Shown: piece by piece, positions 1 through 5,388 of the stretch
Position numbering within the stretch: the first letter of the stretch is position 1
How the letters are laid out: each line of letters opens with the position of its first letter
Assembly: GCA_017885365.1 (NCBI GenBank)
Contig: JAFNGD010000298.1
Span: forward strand, 2,352 to 7,739
DNA: 5,388 nucleotides
Reading direction: 5' to 3'
Source of the DNA: Nitrospirota bacterium
GTDB taxonomy: Bacteria > Nitrospirota > UBA9217
Position numbers and translations under genes: made by a program
Notes under the pieces: generated by a model
The model's input: the letters and a program-made list of their open reading frames with translations, nothing else
What the model was told of the DNA's origin: nothing
The model's database searches: none

Positions 1-948
1 CTGCTCCCCGCCGCGGCGGCTCGTCCAGAGCGTTTTGTCCTTCCTGCCCAGGTTCCGCTTCACCACGGCGCTGGCAGCGCCGAGGATGTTCTCCGTGGAG
101 CGGTAGTTCTGCTCCAGCTTGATGATCGTCGTGTCCGGGTAGTCCTTCTCGAAGTTCAGGATGTTCGTGATGTCCGCGCCCCGGAACTTGTAGATGCTCT
201 GGTCATCGTCGCCCACCACGCACAGGCTCTTGCTCTTCGCGGTCAGGAGCCGCACGAGCCGGTACTGCGCGTGGTTGGTGTCCTGGTACTCATCGATCAG
301 GACGTGGTGGAACAGCTGCTGGTAGTACGCGAGCACGTCCGGATGCTGCTCCAGGAGCCGTACCGTGAGCATCAGCAGGTCGTCGAAATCCACGCCGCCT
401 GATTCTTTCAGGCGCTCGTTGTAAAGACTGTACGTGCGGTACACGGCATCATCGAAACCGAACCCCGCGCTCCGCTTCGCGAACTGCTCGGGGTCCGTCA
501 GGTTGTTCTTGAGAGCGCTGATGCGCGCGATGACCGCGCGCGGCTGATAATGCTTATCGTCGATACGCAGGTCCTGCATGCAGGTCTTGATCAGCGACGA
601 ACGGTCCGTTTCGTCGTAGATCACGAACTGCCGCTTGTATCCCAGGCGGTCGATGTACTGACGGAGTACCCGGACGCAGGCCGCGTGGAACGTGCTGATC
701 CAGAGCCCCCGGAGCGGCATGGCGAGAAGGCGTTCCAGCCGCTCGCGCATCTCCGTGGCCGCCTTGTTCGTGAACGTCACCGCCAGGATGTTCCCCGGAT
801 GGACGTCCCGCTCCCTGATCAGGTGCGCGATGCGGCAGGTGATCACACGCGTCTTTCCGCTGCCTGCGCCGGCAAGGATCAGGAGCGGCCCGTCGCCGTG
901 CAAGACCGCTTCGCGCTGGGGAGGGTTGAGGTCGTTGAGATAGTCCAT
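1..948 (-). CDS. uvrD: UvrD/PcrA-type superfamily 1A DNA helicase, N-terminal 316 residues (C-terminus beyond the window)
   Basis: ATP-dependent 3'-to-5' DNA helicase of the UvrD/PcrA/Rep family, which works in nucleotide excision and mismatch repair and in clearing stalled forks. I translated it by hand; the frame is open from the ATG at 948 to the left edge. Visible motifs in order: Q motif LNPPQREAV (7-15, Q11), Walker A AGAGSGKT (26-33), motif Ia TFTNKAA (58-64), STFHAAC (85-91), VDFDDLL (186-192), Walker B/motif II IDEYQDTN (218-225), motif III GDDDQSIYKFRGAD (246-259) and motif IV QNYRS (280-284). Family members are usually about 650-750 residues, so domains 1A and 1B and the start of 2A are present, while motifs V-VI and the tail are missing. 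The start fits the family because the Q motif follows within 10 residues. Only a weak SD (GAAG, 953-956) precedes it. The gene lies 92 bp downstream of glmS. UvrD and PcrA cannot be told apart from this half; Rep is less likely. Confidence 0.95.
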   Translation of the reverse strand, partial: MDYLNDLNPPQREAVLHGDGPLLILAGAGSGKTRVITCRIAHLIRERDVHPGNILAVTFTNKAATEMRERLERLLAMPLRGLWISTFHAACVRVLRQYIDRLGYKRQFVIYDETDRSSLIKTCMQDLRIDDKHYQPRAVIARISALKNNLTDPEQFAKRSAGFGFDDAVYRTYSLYNERLKESGGVDFDDLLMLTVRLLEQHPDVLAYYQQLFHHVLIDEYQDTNHAQYRLVRLLTAKSKSLCVVGDDDQSIYKFRGADITNILNFEKDYPDTTIIKLEQNYRSTENILGAASAVVKRNLGRKDKTLWTSRRGGEQ

Positions 949-963
949 AATACTTCGAAGGAG

Positions 964-1038
964 CCAGCAGCCAGTACCCAGAATCCAGGAGAAATTTTTT
1001 CCCCTCCTGACTCCTGTCTCCTGACTTCTGACTCCTGC
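964..1038. repeat. Opposed arrays of degenerate 7-bp repeats in the glmS-uvrD spacer
   Basis: The left arm (964-991) has four 7-bp units, each beginning CCAG: ccagcag, ccagtac, ccagaat, ccaggag. The right arm (1004-1038) has five units of the form ctcctga, ctcctgt, ctcctga, cttctga, ctcctgc. Read on the minus strand, the right arm also has a CAG core (consensus TCAGGAG), so the two arms point towards each other across a 12-bp A/T-then-C centre (992-1003). The innermost units pair over 6 bp (CAGGAG/CTCCTG), so a hairpin is possible. It is not a canonical intrinsic terminator in the direction of glmS transcription, because no T-run follows the stem on the minus strand. The array fills most of the 92-bp gap. 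Short tandem heptamer repeats of this type are known in intergenic DNA of some bacteria, notably heterocystous cyanobacteria; kinship with those is not claimed. Confidence 0.85.
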
Positions 1039-1040
1039 CT

Positions 1041-2870
1041 TTATTCCACCGTCACGCTCTTTGCCAGATTCCGGGGCTGGTCCACGTCGGCGCCCCGGAG
1101 CACGGCGATGTGGTACGCGAGGAGCTGGAGCGGGATGGACATGACGATGGGCTGCAAGAGCGGGCTGGTCCCCGGCACGGTAATGACATGGTCGGCCAGC
1201 TTCGCGATCTCTGGATCGCCGTCATTCGCAATGGCGATGACGATGCCGCTCCGGGCCTTCACCTCCTGGATGTTCGCCAGGATCTTCTCATAGACGTTGT
1301 TCCTGCCGGCAAGGACGACTACCGGCATGTTCTCATCGATGAGCGCGATCGGCCCGTGTTTCATCTCGCCTGCAGGATAGCCCTCCGCGTGGATGTAGGA
1401 GATCTCCTTCAGCTTCAGCGCACCTTCCAGGGCGACGGGATAGTTCGGCCCCCGCCCCAGGTACAGGAAATCAGCGGCCTGAAAATAGTGCCGGGCGACC
1501 CGCTCAATGGCGTCGTTCTGCTCGAGGCACTGCTCCACCAGCGTTGGCACATGCACGAGGTCCGCCAGCCATTTCCGGATATCGTCAGGCGACAGCACGC
1601 CTCGCACACTGCCGAGGAACAGCCCGAAGAGATAGAGCGCCGTGAGCTGTGCGGTGAAGGCCTTGGTCGATGCAACGCCGATCTCCGGCCCGGCATGGGT
1701 ATAGACCACGCCGTCGGCATCGCGGCTCGCCGTGGAGCCGACCACATTGCAGATGGTTACCACCGTAGCGCCGCGCGCTTTCGCCTCGCGCATGGCCGCC
1801 AGCGTGTCGGCGGTCTCGCCCGATTGGGTGATGGCGATCAAGAGCGTGTCGCCGTTCACCAGCGGCTTGCGGTACCGGAACTCCGACGCGATGTCAACTT
1901 CCGTGGGGATGGCCGCCATCTCCTCGATGATGAACTTCCCCACCAGCCCGGCGTGCCAGGACGTTCCGCACGCAACGATGAATATCTTCTTGATGGTGGT
2001 GAAGCGCTCCCGGGCGATGCCGATCTCTTCGAGATGGATGACGCCCGTGTCCTGCGAGATCCTCCCGCGGATCGTGTCCATGATGGCGCGCGGCTGTTCG
2101 TGGATCTCCTTCAGCATGAAGTGGCGGTAGCCGCCCTTCTCGGCCATGACCGGGTTCCAGAGCACGCGGGTGACCTCGCGGGAGACCTCGTTGCCCTTGA
2201 GGTCGGTGATGCGGACCCCTTCCGCGGACAGGACCGCCATCTCGTCGTCGTTGAGGAACAGCACATCGCGCGTGCGGTGGAGGATCGCCGGGATGTCCGA
2301 TGCCAGGAAGAACTCTCCCTGGCCGAGCCCCACCACAAGCGGGCTTCCCTTCCGGGCACCGACAACGATGTCCGGTGTCCGCTCATCGATGACGGCGACG
2401 GCATAGGCGCCTTCCAGATGACGCGCCGCTTCCCGCACCGCCTCCTCGAGGCCCGTCCCTGTCGCGGCGATGCTGTCGATCAGGTGGGCGATGACCTCGG
2501 TGTCGGTCTCGGACAGGAACACACGCCCCCGGGCCATGAGGTCCTTCTTGAGGGCCGCGTAGTTCTCGATGATGCCGTTATGGACCACCACGACGCTGCC
2601 CGCCCGGTGGGGATGGGCGTTCTCCTCCGACGGCCTTCCGTGGGTGGCCCAGCGCACGTGGCCGATCCCCATGGTCCCCGTCAGGGTGTCGCTCCGGAGG
2701 ACCGATTCGAGGTTCTGGAGCTTGCCCACCGCCCTGCGGAGCTCGAGCCTGCCGTTCTGCAATACGGCAATACCTGACGAGTCATAGCCGCGGTACTCGA
2801 GCTTCTTCAGCCCTTCGATCAGGATAGGGACGGCAGATTCATTGCCGATATAGCCGATGATGCCGCACAT
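1041..2870 (-). CDS. glmS: Glutamine--fructose-6-phosphate aminotransferase (isomerizing), glucosamine-6-phosphate synthase
   Basis: Cytoplasmic enzyme that converts fructose-6-phosphate and glutamine to glucosamine-6-phosphate and glutamate, the committed step to UDP-GlcNAc. The 609 residues match the length of E. coli GlmS. The N-terminal class II glutaminase domain (about 2-220) starts MCGIIGYIG, with Cys2 becoming the N-terminal nucleophile after Met removal. It also shows RWATHG (73-78), Asn98-Gly99 and Asp123. Two SIS sugar-isomerase domains follow (about 285-425 and 455-590). They carry CGTSWHAG (301-308), TQSGETADT (348-356), STKAFTAQ (401-408), Glu489, His505 in EMKHGP, and the C-terminal tail [13 protein letters not shown] with Lys604. 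Numbers are one higher than in mature E. coli GlmS because Met is counted. I chose ATG 2870 because catalysis needs Cys2; the frame also runs up to a TTG at 2909, which would bury the cysteine. The gene lies 85 bp downstream of glmU. The gap is too short for a glmS ribozyme, and none is seen. Confidence 0.98.
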   Translation of the reverse strand: MCGIIGYIGNESAVPILIEGLKKLEYRGYDSSGIAVLQNGRLELRRAVGKLQNLESVLRSDTLTGTMGIGHVRWATHGRPSEENAHPHRAGSVVVVHNGIIENYAALKKDLMARGRVFLSETDTEVIAHLIDSIAATGTGLEEAVREAARHLEGAYAVAVIDERTPDIVVGARKGSPLVVGLGQGEFFLASDIPAILHRTRDVLFLNDDEMAVLSAEGVRITDLKGNEVSREVTRVLWNPVMAEKGGYRHFMLKEIHEQPRAIMDTIRGRISQDTGVIHLEEIGIARERFTTIKKIFIVACGTSWHAGLVGKFIIEEMAAIPTEVDIASEFRYRKPLVNGDTLLIAITQSGETADTLAAMREAKARGATVVTICNVVGSTASRDADGVVYTHAGPEIGVASTKAFTAQLTALYLFGLFLGSVRGVLSPDDIRKWLADLVHVPTLVEQCLEQNDAIERVARHYFQAADFLYLGRGPNYPVALEGALKLKEISYIHAEGYPAGEMKHGPIALIDENMPVVVLAGRNNVYEKILANIQEVKARSGIVIAIANDGDPEIAKLADHVITVPGTSPLLQPIVMSIPLQLLAYHIAVLRGADVDQPRNLAKSVTVE

Positions 2871-2880
2871 GATACGATAT

Positions 2881-2886
2881 TCTCCC
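2881..2886 (-). promoter_or_regulatory. Probable ribosome binding site of glmS
   Basis: The minus strand reads GGGAGA here, 10 nt upstream of the ATG at 2870. The spacing is a little long but usable. It supports initiation at the ATG that exposes Cys2 rather than at the in-frame TTG at 2909, since this site lies inside the extended reading frame. Confidence 0.55.
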
Positions 2887-2928
2887 GTATGGTCATTGCC
2901 GCAAAGCAACCAAGAAACTTAAGATAAT

Positions 2929-2952
2929 CTTCGCGACTTCGTGTCTTCGTGG
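2929..2952. repeat. Three tandem 8-bp repeats in the glmU-glmS spacer
   Basis: Three consecutive octamers on the plus strand: cttcgcga (2929-2936), cttcgtgt (2937-2944), cttcgtgg (2945-2952). All share CTTCG; the last two differ only at the final base. On the minus strand, the sense strand of the operon, they read as CACGAAG-type units. They begin 3 bp beyond the glmU stop codon and lie next to a perfect small palindrome, AAGATAATCTT (2921-2931), which overlaps the first unit. No coding role is evident and no T-run follows, so I do not call it a terminator. Confidence 0.7.
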
Positions 2953-2955
2953 CAA

Positions 2956-4356
2956 TTACTTGTTCTCTTCCTCTTTTTTCTTCTGTTTCATCTTCTTCCG
3001 GCGGCCTGCCACACCTTCGCGGACCTCCTGGGGCACGCGGCTGATGACGAGCGCCTCCGCCGGCACGTCGCGGGTCACCGTGGCGCCGGCGGCCACGAGC
3101 GCGTCCCTGCCGATCCGGACCGGCGCGACGAGCTGCGCGTCGCTTCCCACGAACACGCCGTCCTCGATGACGGTCTGGTGCTTCTTGTACCCGTCATAAT
3201 TGCAGGTGATCACCCCGGCGCCGATGTTCACGTCCCGCCCGATGGTGGCATCGCCCAAATAGGCCAGGTGGTTCGCCTTGCTCCCTTCGCCGATGACGGA
3301 CTTTTTGACCTCGACGAAATTGCCGATGCGCGAGCCCGCGCCGAGGACCGTGCCGGGCCGGAGATGGGCGAAGGGGCCCACGGAGGCCCTGTCCTCGATC
3401 CTGCTGTCCTCGATGACACAGCAGTCCTTGATCGCAACGCCGCTTCCGAGCGTGCTGTCAACGATGCGGGACCCGGGATACACGGTACAACCTTCGCCCA
3501 GTGTCGTCTTCCCCTCCAGCCGCACGTTGGGGTACACGATGGAGTCCCTGCCGATGACCACGTCAGTGCCGATAAAGACCGTGGCCGGGTCCGGCAGGGT
3601 GACGCCTTCCAGCATCCAGCGAAGATTCGTCCTGGCCTGCAGGACCATCTCCGCCTGGCTCAGGTCGAAGCGCGTATTGATGCCCATGGCCTCGTCGGGG
3701 TCCGGGCACAGCACCGCGGCGACCTTCAGCTTCTTCTTCCGCGCAAGGGCAATCGTATCGGGAAGATAGTACTCGCCCTGGGCGTTCCTGTTCTTGATGC
3801 CGCCGAGCGCCGACAGCAGGAACTTCTTTTCGAAGCAGTAGATGCCGGTGTTCACTTCCCCAATCCTCTTCTGCGCCGCCGTGGCGTCCTTCTCCTCCAC
3901 GATCCGCATGACGCCGGACCTCCCGCGCACCACCCGCCCGTACCCCGCAGGGTCCTCGGCCATCGCGGTCATCACCGTGACCGCGGCCTTTATCCGGGAA
4001 TGTGCCTCGATCAGGGAGATCAGCGTTCCTGCCGTAAGGAGCGGCGTGTCGGCGCACAGCACGACGACCGGTCCCTCCGCTGCGGCGATGATATCAGCGG
4101 CCTGCCGCACGGCGTGGCCGGTGCCGAGCTGTTCCGCCTGAAGGACGATCTCGACGTCGTAGCCGTCTATGACCTCCCGGACGCGGTCGGCCTGGTGTCC
4201 CAATACGACCGCGGTCTTCCCCGGACCGAGCAGCCTGGCCGCGTCCAGCACATGCCGGATGAGCGCCTTGCCGGCAAGCAGATGGAGGGCCTTGGGCAGG
4301 GCTGACCGCATGCGCGTTCCCAGGCCCGCCGCGAGGATGATCACCGTGGGTCTCAT
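2956..4356 (-). CDS. glmU: Bifunctional UDP-N-acetylglucosamine pyrophosphorylase / glucosamine-1-phosphate N-acetyltransferase
   Basis: Cytoplasmic bifunctional enzyme. The C-terminal domain acetylates glucosamine-1-phosphate with acetyl-CoA, and the N-terminal domain joins the product to UTP to give UDP-GlcNAc and pyrophosphate. It has 466 residues, against 456 in E. coli. The Rossmann-like uridyltransferase domain (about 1-230) has LAAGLGTRM (8-16), PKALH (21-25), QAEQLGTGHA (73-82), Asp103 and Asn227 as the expected Mg2+ ligands, and GEVNTG (166-171). The left-handed beta-helix (about 250-440) shows repeated hexapeptide turns, GPFAHLRPGT with Arg333, Lys351, His363 as catalytic base, CNYDG (385-389) and Lys392. 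The last 15 or so residues are an unusually charged Lys/Glu tail. ATG 4356 overlaps the DUF502 stop (ATGA), and an AAGGG ribosome site (4366-4370) lies 9 nt upstream inside that gene, so translational coupling is likely. Both active sites look intact. Confidence 0.98.
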   Translation of the reverse strand: MRPTVIILAAGLGTRMRSALPKALHLLAGKALIRHVLDAARLLGPGKTAVVLGHQADRVREVIDGYDVEIVLQAEQLGTGHAVRQAADIIAAAEGPVVVLCADTPLLTAGTLISLIEAHSRIKAAVTVMTAMAEDPAGYGRVVRGRSGVMRIVEEKDATAAQKRIGEVNTGIYCFEKKFLLSALGGIKNRNAQGEYYLPDTIALARKKKLKVAAVLCPDPDEAMGINTRFDLSQAEMVLQARTNLRWMLEGVTLPDPATVFIGTDVVIGRDSIVYPNVRLEGKTTLGEGCTVYPGSRIVDSTLGSGVAIKDCCVIEDSRIEDRASVGPFAHLRPGTVLGAGSRIGNFVEVKKSVIGEGSKANHLAYLGDATIGRDVNIGAGVITCNYDGYKKHQTVIEDGVFVGSDAQLVAPVRIGRDALVAAGATVTRDVPAEALVISRVPQEVREGVAGRRKKMKQKKKEEENK

Positions 4357-4988
4357 GCAGAGCCGCCCTTGGCGCCCTTTTGCTTCAATTTCAGGGCTTC
4401 CCGTTCGGAGAGCGATACGAGGCCGAGGGAGATGATGAACTTCATGCCCTGCTCCACCGTCATGTCGAGATGGTGCACTTCAGCCTCCGGGAGCATGAGG
4501 AGGAATCCCGCCGTGGGGTTGGGGGTCGTCGGCACGAAGACCGTCTCGTACCTCCCTGCGAGCCCCACGGATCCCCCGGAGAAATCGCCCGTCACGAACC
4601 CGATGCTGTAGCATCCCTTGCGCGGGTACTCCACGAGCGCCACGCCGTGGAAGTTATGTTTGACGGAGAACGTCTCCATCACCTGTTTGACCGTGGAATA
4701 CACTCCGCGCACGAGGGGGACCTTCTGCATGAGCTCCTCCCAGAAGCGGACGATCCGGTTCCCGAAATAGTTGGCGGAGATAATGCCGACGACGAGGATG
4801 AACAGAATCAGGGTGATGATGCCGAGACCCGGGAAACGGAGTCCGATCACGTCCCCGGGGATGTCCCCCAGGATGTTGTCGATCCACCCGAGCAGGCCCT
4901 TGAGCACGATGATGGTTACGCCGAGGGGAACCAACACAAGAAGGCCGGTGATGAAGTTTTTCTTCAGGAAATTCTTCAGCTTTTTCAC
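4353..4988 (-). CDS. DUF502 family (COG2928) two-pass inner-membrane protein of unknown function
   Basis: A 211-residue protein with no established biochemical role. After a basic start (MKKLKNFLKK) come two hydrophobic segments, about 12-34 and 54-72, joined by a short loop containing Asp-Ile-Pro-Gly-Asp. The remaining soluble part has the family hallmarks PLVRGVYSTVKQV (91-103) and FVPTTPNPTAGFL (151-163). Plant COV1-like proteins belong to the same family. The basic N-terminus suggests that both termini are cytoplasmic (inference). The start is GTG; an in-frame TAA seven codons upstream, with no ATG, GTG or TTG between, leaves no earlier choice, and the hydrophobic segment rules out a much later one. 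No Shine-Dalgarno sequence precedes it. The gene heads the cluster and overlaps glmU by 4 bp, which suggests an envelope-related role, but nothing in the sequence proves it. I am confident of the family and know nothing firm about function. Confidence 0.9.
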   Translation of the reverse strand: MKKLKNFLKKNFITGLLVLVPLGVTIIVLKGLLGWIDNILGDIPGDVIGLRFPGLGIITLILFILVVGIISANYFGNRIVRFWEELMQKVPLVRGVYSTVKQVMETFSVKHNFHGVALVEYPRKGCYSIGFVTGDFSGGSVGLAGRYETVFVPTTPNPTAGFLLMLPEAEVHHLDMTVEQGMKFIISLGLVSLSEREALKLKQKGAKGGSA

Positions 4989-4994
4989 GCCGTT

Positions 4995-5032
4995 ATAATA
5001 CTGATTTTACCTAGGGCTTGCAAGTTTTTTTT
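4995..5032 (-). promoter_or_regulatory. Predicted sigma70-type promoter with A-tract upstream of DUF502-glmU
   Basis: On the minus strand, a -35 TTGCAA (5018-5023, 4 of 6 consensus bases) is separated by exactly 17 bp from a -10 TATTAT (4995-5000, 5 of 6). An unbroken run of eight A (5025-5032) sits one base upstream of the -35, where an UP element would bind the alpha subunit of RNA polymerase. Only 6 nt separate the -10 from the GTG at 4988, so a start 7 nt downstream of the -10 falls on the start codon itself. The -35 hexamer lies within a perfect CTTGCAAG palindrome (5017-5024) that could equally be a protein-binding site. Prediction from sequence only. Confidence 0.6.
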
Positions 5033-5388
5033 CCACGAAATGCCTTGAAAAAACATAACTACTAAGTTCAAGATCTTATAACCACGGGTCACGATAACAC
5101 ACAGCACCCTCACCCCTGCCCGATACAGAGACTCCCCCTCACCCTTCCCCTCTCCCCTGGAGGGAGAGGGACAAAGGGAGAGGGGGCTTTATCCTCGGGA
5201 GGGAAAACGGGTGGGATTGTTCTTCGCGACACCCGGAGGAATGCGGTTTAAAACCCAAGACTTGTTTTGCCCTATTCCATAAAACGCTTTGCCTGTGCGG
5301 CGAAGCCGTTTGTGGCTGCAGATAGTCCCGAGCAGTTACGAATTAATCGAGAAGTGATGGTCTACCAGGTGTTGTAGGCGGTCCCGTC
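5033..5388. other. Gene-free region upstream of the operon
   Basis: I see no credible reading frame on either strand in these 356 bp. The base composition is more mixed than in the genes, with an A/T-rich part next to the promoter (5041-5100), a GC-rich palindrome (5134-5186) and an unassigned right end. Small symmetrical elements include an inverted pair CTTGAA/TTCAAG (5044-5049 and 5067-5072), the palindrome AAGATCTT (5070-5077), GGTTTAAAACC (5245-5255) and a CGGC-gaa-GCCG hairpin (5298-5308). At the extreme right the minus strand has eight open codons ending in TAG (5362-5388). These could be the end of a neighbouring gene, but are too short to judge. Confidence 0.6.
5134..5186. repeat. 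GC-rich imperfect palindrome (53 bp), likely dispersed intergenic repeat
   Basis: The inner stem is CCCTCTCCC (5148-5156) with GGGAGAGGG (5162-5170), a perfect 9-bp match closing a 5-nt loop. Outside it CCCTT (5142-5146) pairs with AAGGG (5174-5178), and CCCCCTC (5134-5140) pairs with GAGGGGG (5180-5186), separated by one A-A mismatch. Together this gives about 21 base pairs in one long hairpin. No T-run follows on the minus strand and only a short CTTT on the plus strand, so it is not a typical intrinsic terminator. Pyrimidine/purine palindromes of this look occur repeatedly between genes in many high-GC bacteria, which is why I call it a repeat, but only one copy is in the window. Confidence 0.75.

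Noticed and set aside
550..1293. 247-codon open frame on the plus strand
   Set aside because: It crosses the uvrD start, the heptamer repeats and the glmS 3' end on the opposite strand, so it is a chance frame over three unrelated elements.
1110..2777. 555-codon open frame on the plus strand
   Set aside because: It lies entirely antisense to glmS, which has every catalytic motif of its family. Long antisense frames are expected in GC-rich genes with strong third-position bias, and the translation has no recognisable domain.
2871..2955. glmS ribozyme or other riboswitch before glmS
   Set aside because: Only 85 bp lie between glmU and glmS, and part of it is octamer repeat. The ribozyme needs more sequence and a pseudoknotted core that I do not see.
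2941..4305. 454-codon open frame on the plus strand
   Set aside because: Antisense shadow of glmU; the product is rich in Asp, Arg, His and Gly without any domain, and no start signal supports it.
5041..5100. Second minus-strand promoter using a TATAAG-like -10
   Set aside because: No -35 hexamer at a suitable distance; the promoter at 4995-5032 is much better.
5134..5190. Intrinsic terminator
   Set aside because: The stem is strong but has no proper T-run on either strand; the plus side has only CTTT.
5241..5282. 13-codon frame with GGAGGA before an ATG on the plus strand
   Set aside because: The purine-rich site abuts the ATG with almost no spacer, and the peptide is very short with no homologue I know.
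5362..5388. C-terminal end of a neighbouring minus-strand gene (eight codons then TAG)
   Set aside because: Eight open codons are common by chance; it cannot be judged without sequence to the right.

Overview
The window is a high-GC bacterial chromosomal segment carrying four genes, all transcribed on the minus strand (right to left). In transcription order they are a small two-pass membrane protein of the DUF502 family (4988 to 4353), glmU (4356 to 2956), glmS (2870 to 1041) and the first 316 codons of a UvrD/PcrA-type DNA helicase (948 to 1, running off the left edge). Everything to the right of about 5030 lacks a recognisable gene. The protein sequences and the short-period spacer repeats would fit a Gram-negative lineage such as the former Deltaproteobacteria or Nitrospirota. 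This placement rests on general resemblance only and is weak.

The core is amino-sugar metabolism. GlmS makes glucosamine-6-phosphate from fructose-6-phosphate and glutamine. GlmU acetylates glucosamine-1-phosphate and uridylylates the product to UDP-GlcNAc, the precursor of peptidoglycan and lipopolysaccharide. The mutase that links them (GlmM) is not in the window. Both enzymes look complete, with catalytic residues at almost the same positions as in the E. coli proteins. DUF502 overlaps glmU by 4 bp (ATGA), so those two are very probably co-transcribed. The glmU-glmS spacer is 85 bp and the glmS-uvrD spacer is 92 bp, so read-through is plausible but not proven.

A good sigma70-like promoter with an A-tract upstream lies directly in front of DUF502. 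It is placed so that the transcript would start at or next to the GTG start codon, which suggests a leaderless mRNA.

The non-coding DNA is the least ordinary part. Each spacer holds a different short-period or palindromic repeat. The glmS-uvrD gap holds two opposed arrays of degenerate 7-bp units. The glmU-glmS gap holds three tandem 8-bp units. The right-hand gene-free region holds a 53-bp GC-rich imperfect palindrome, followed by about 170 bp of unassigned sequence with small hairpins. The window shows no mobile-element gene, tRNA, rRNA, CRISPR array or defence gene, and I found no convincing undescribed protein system.
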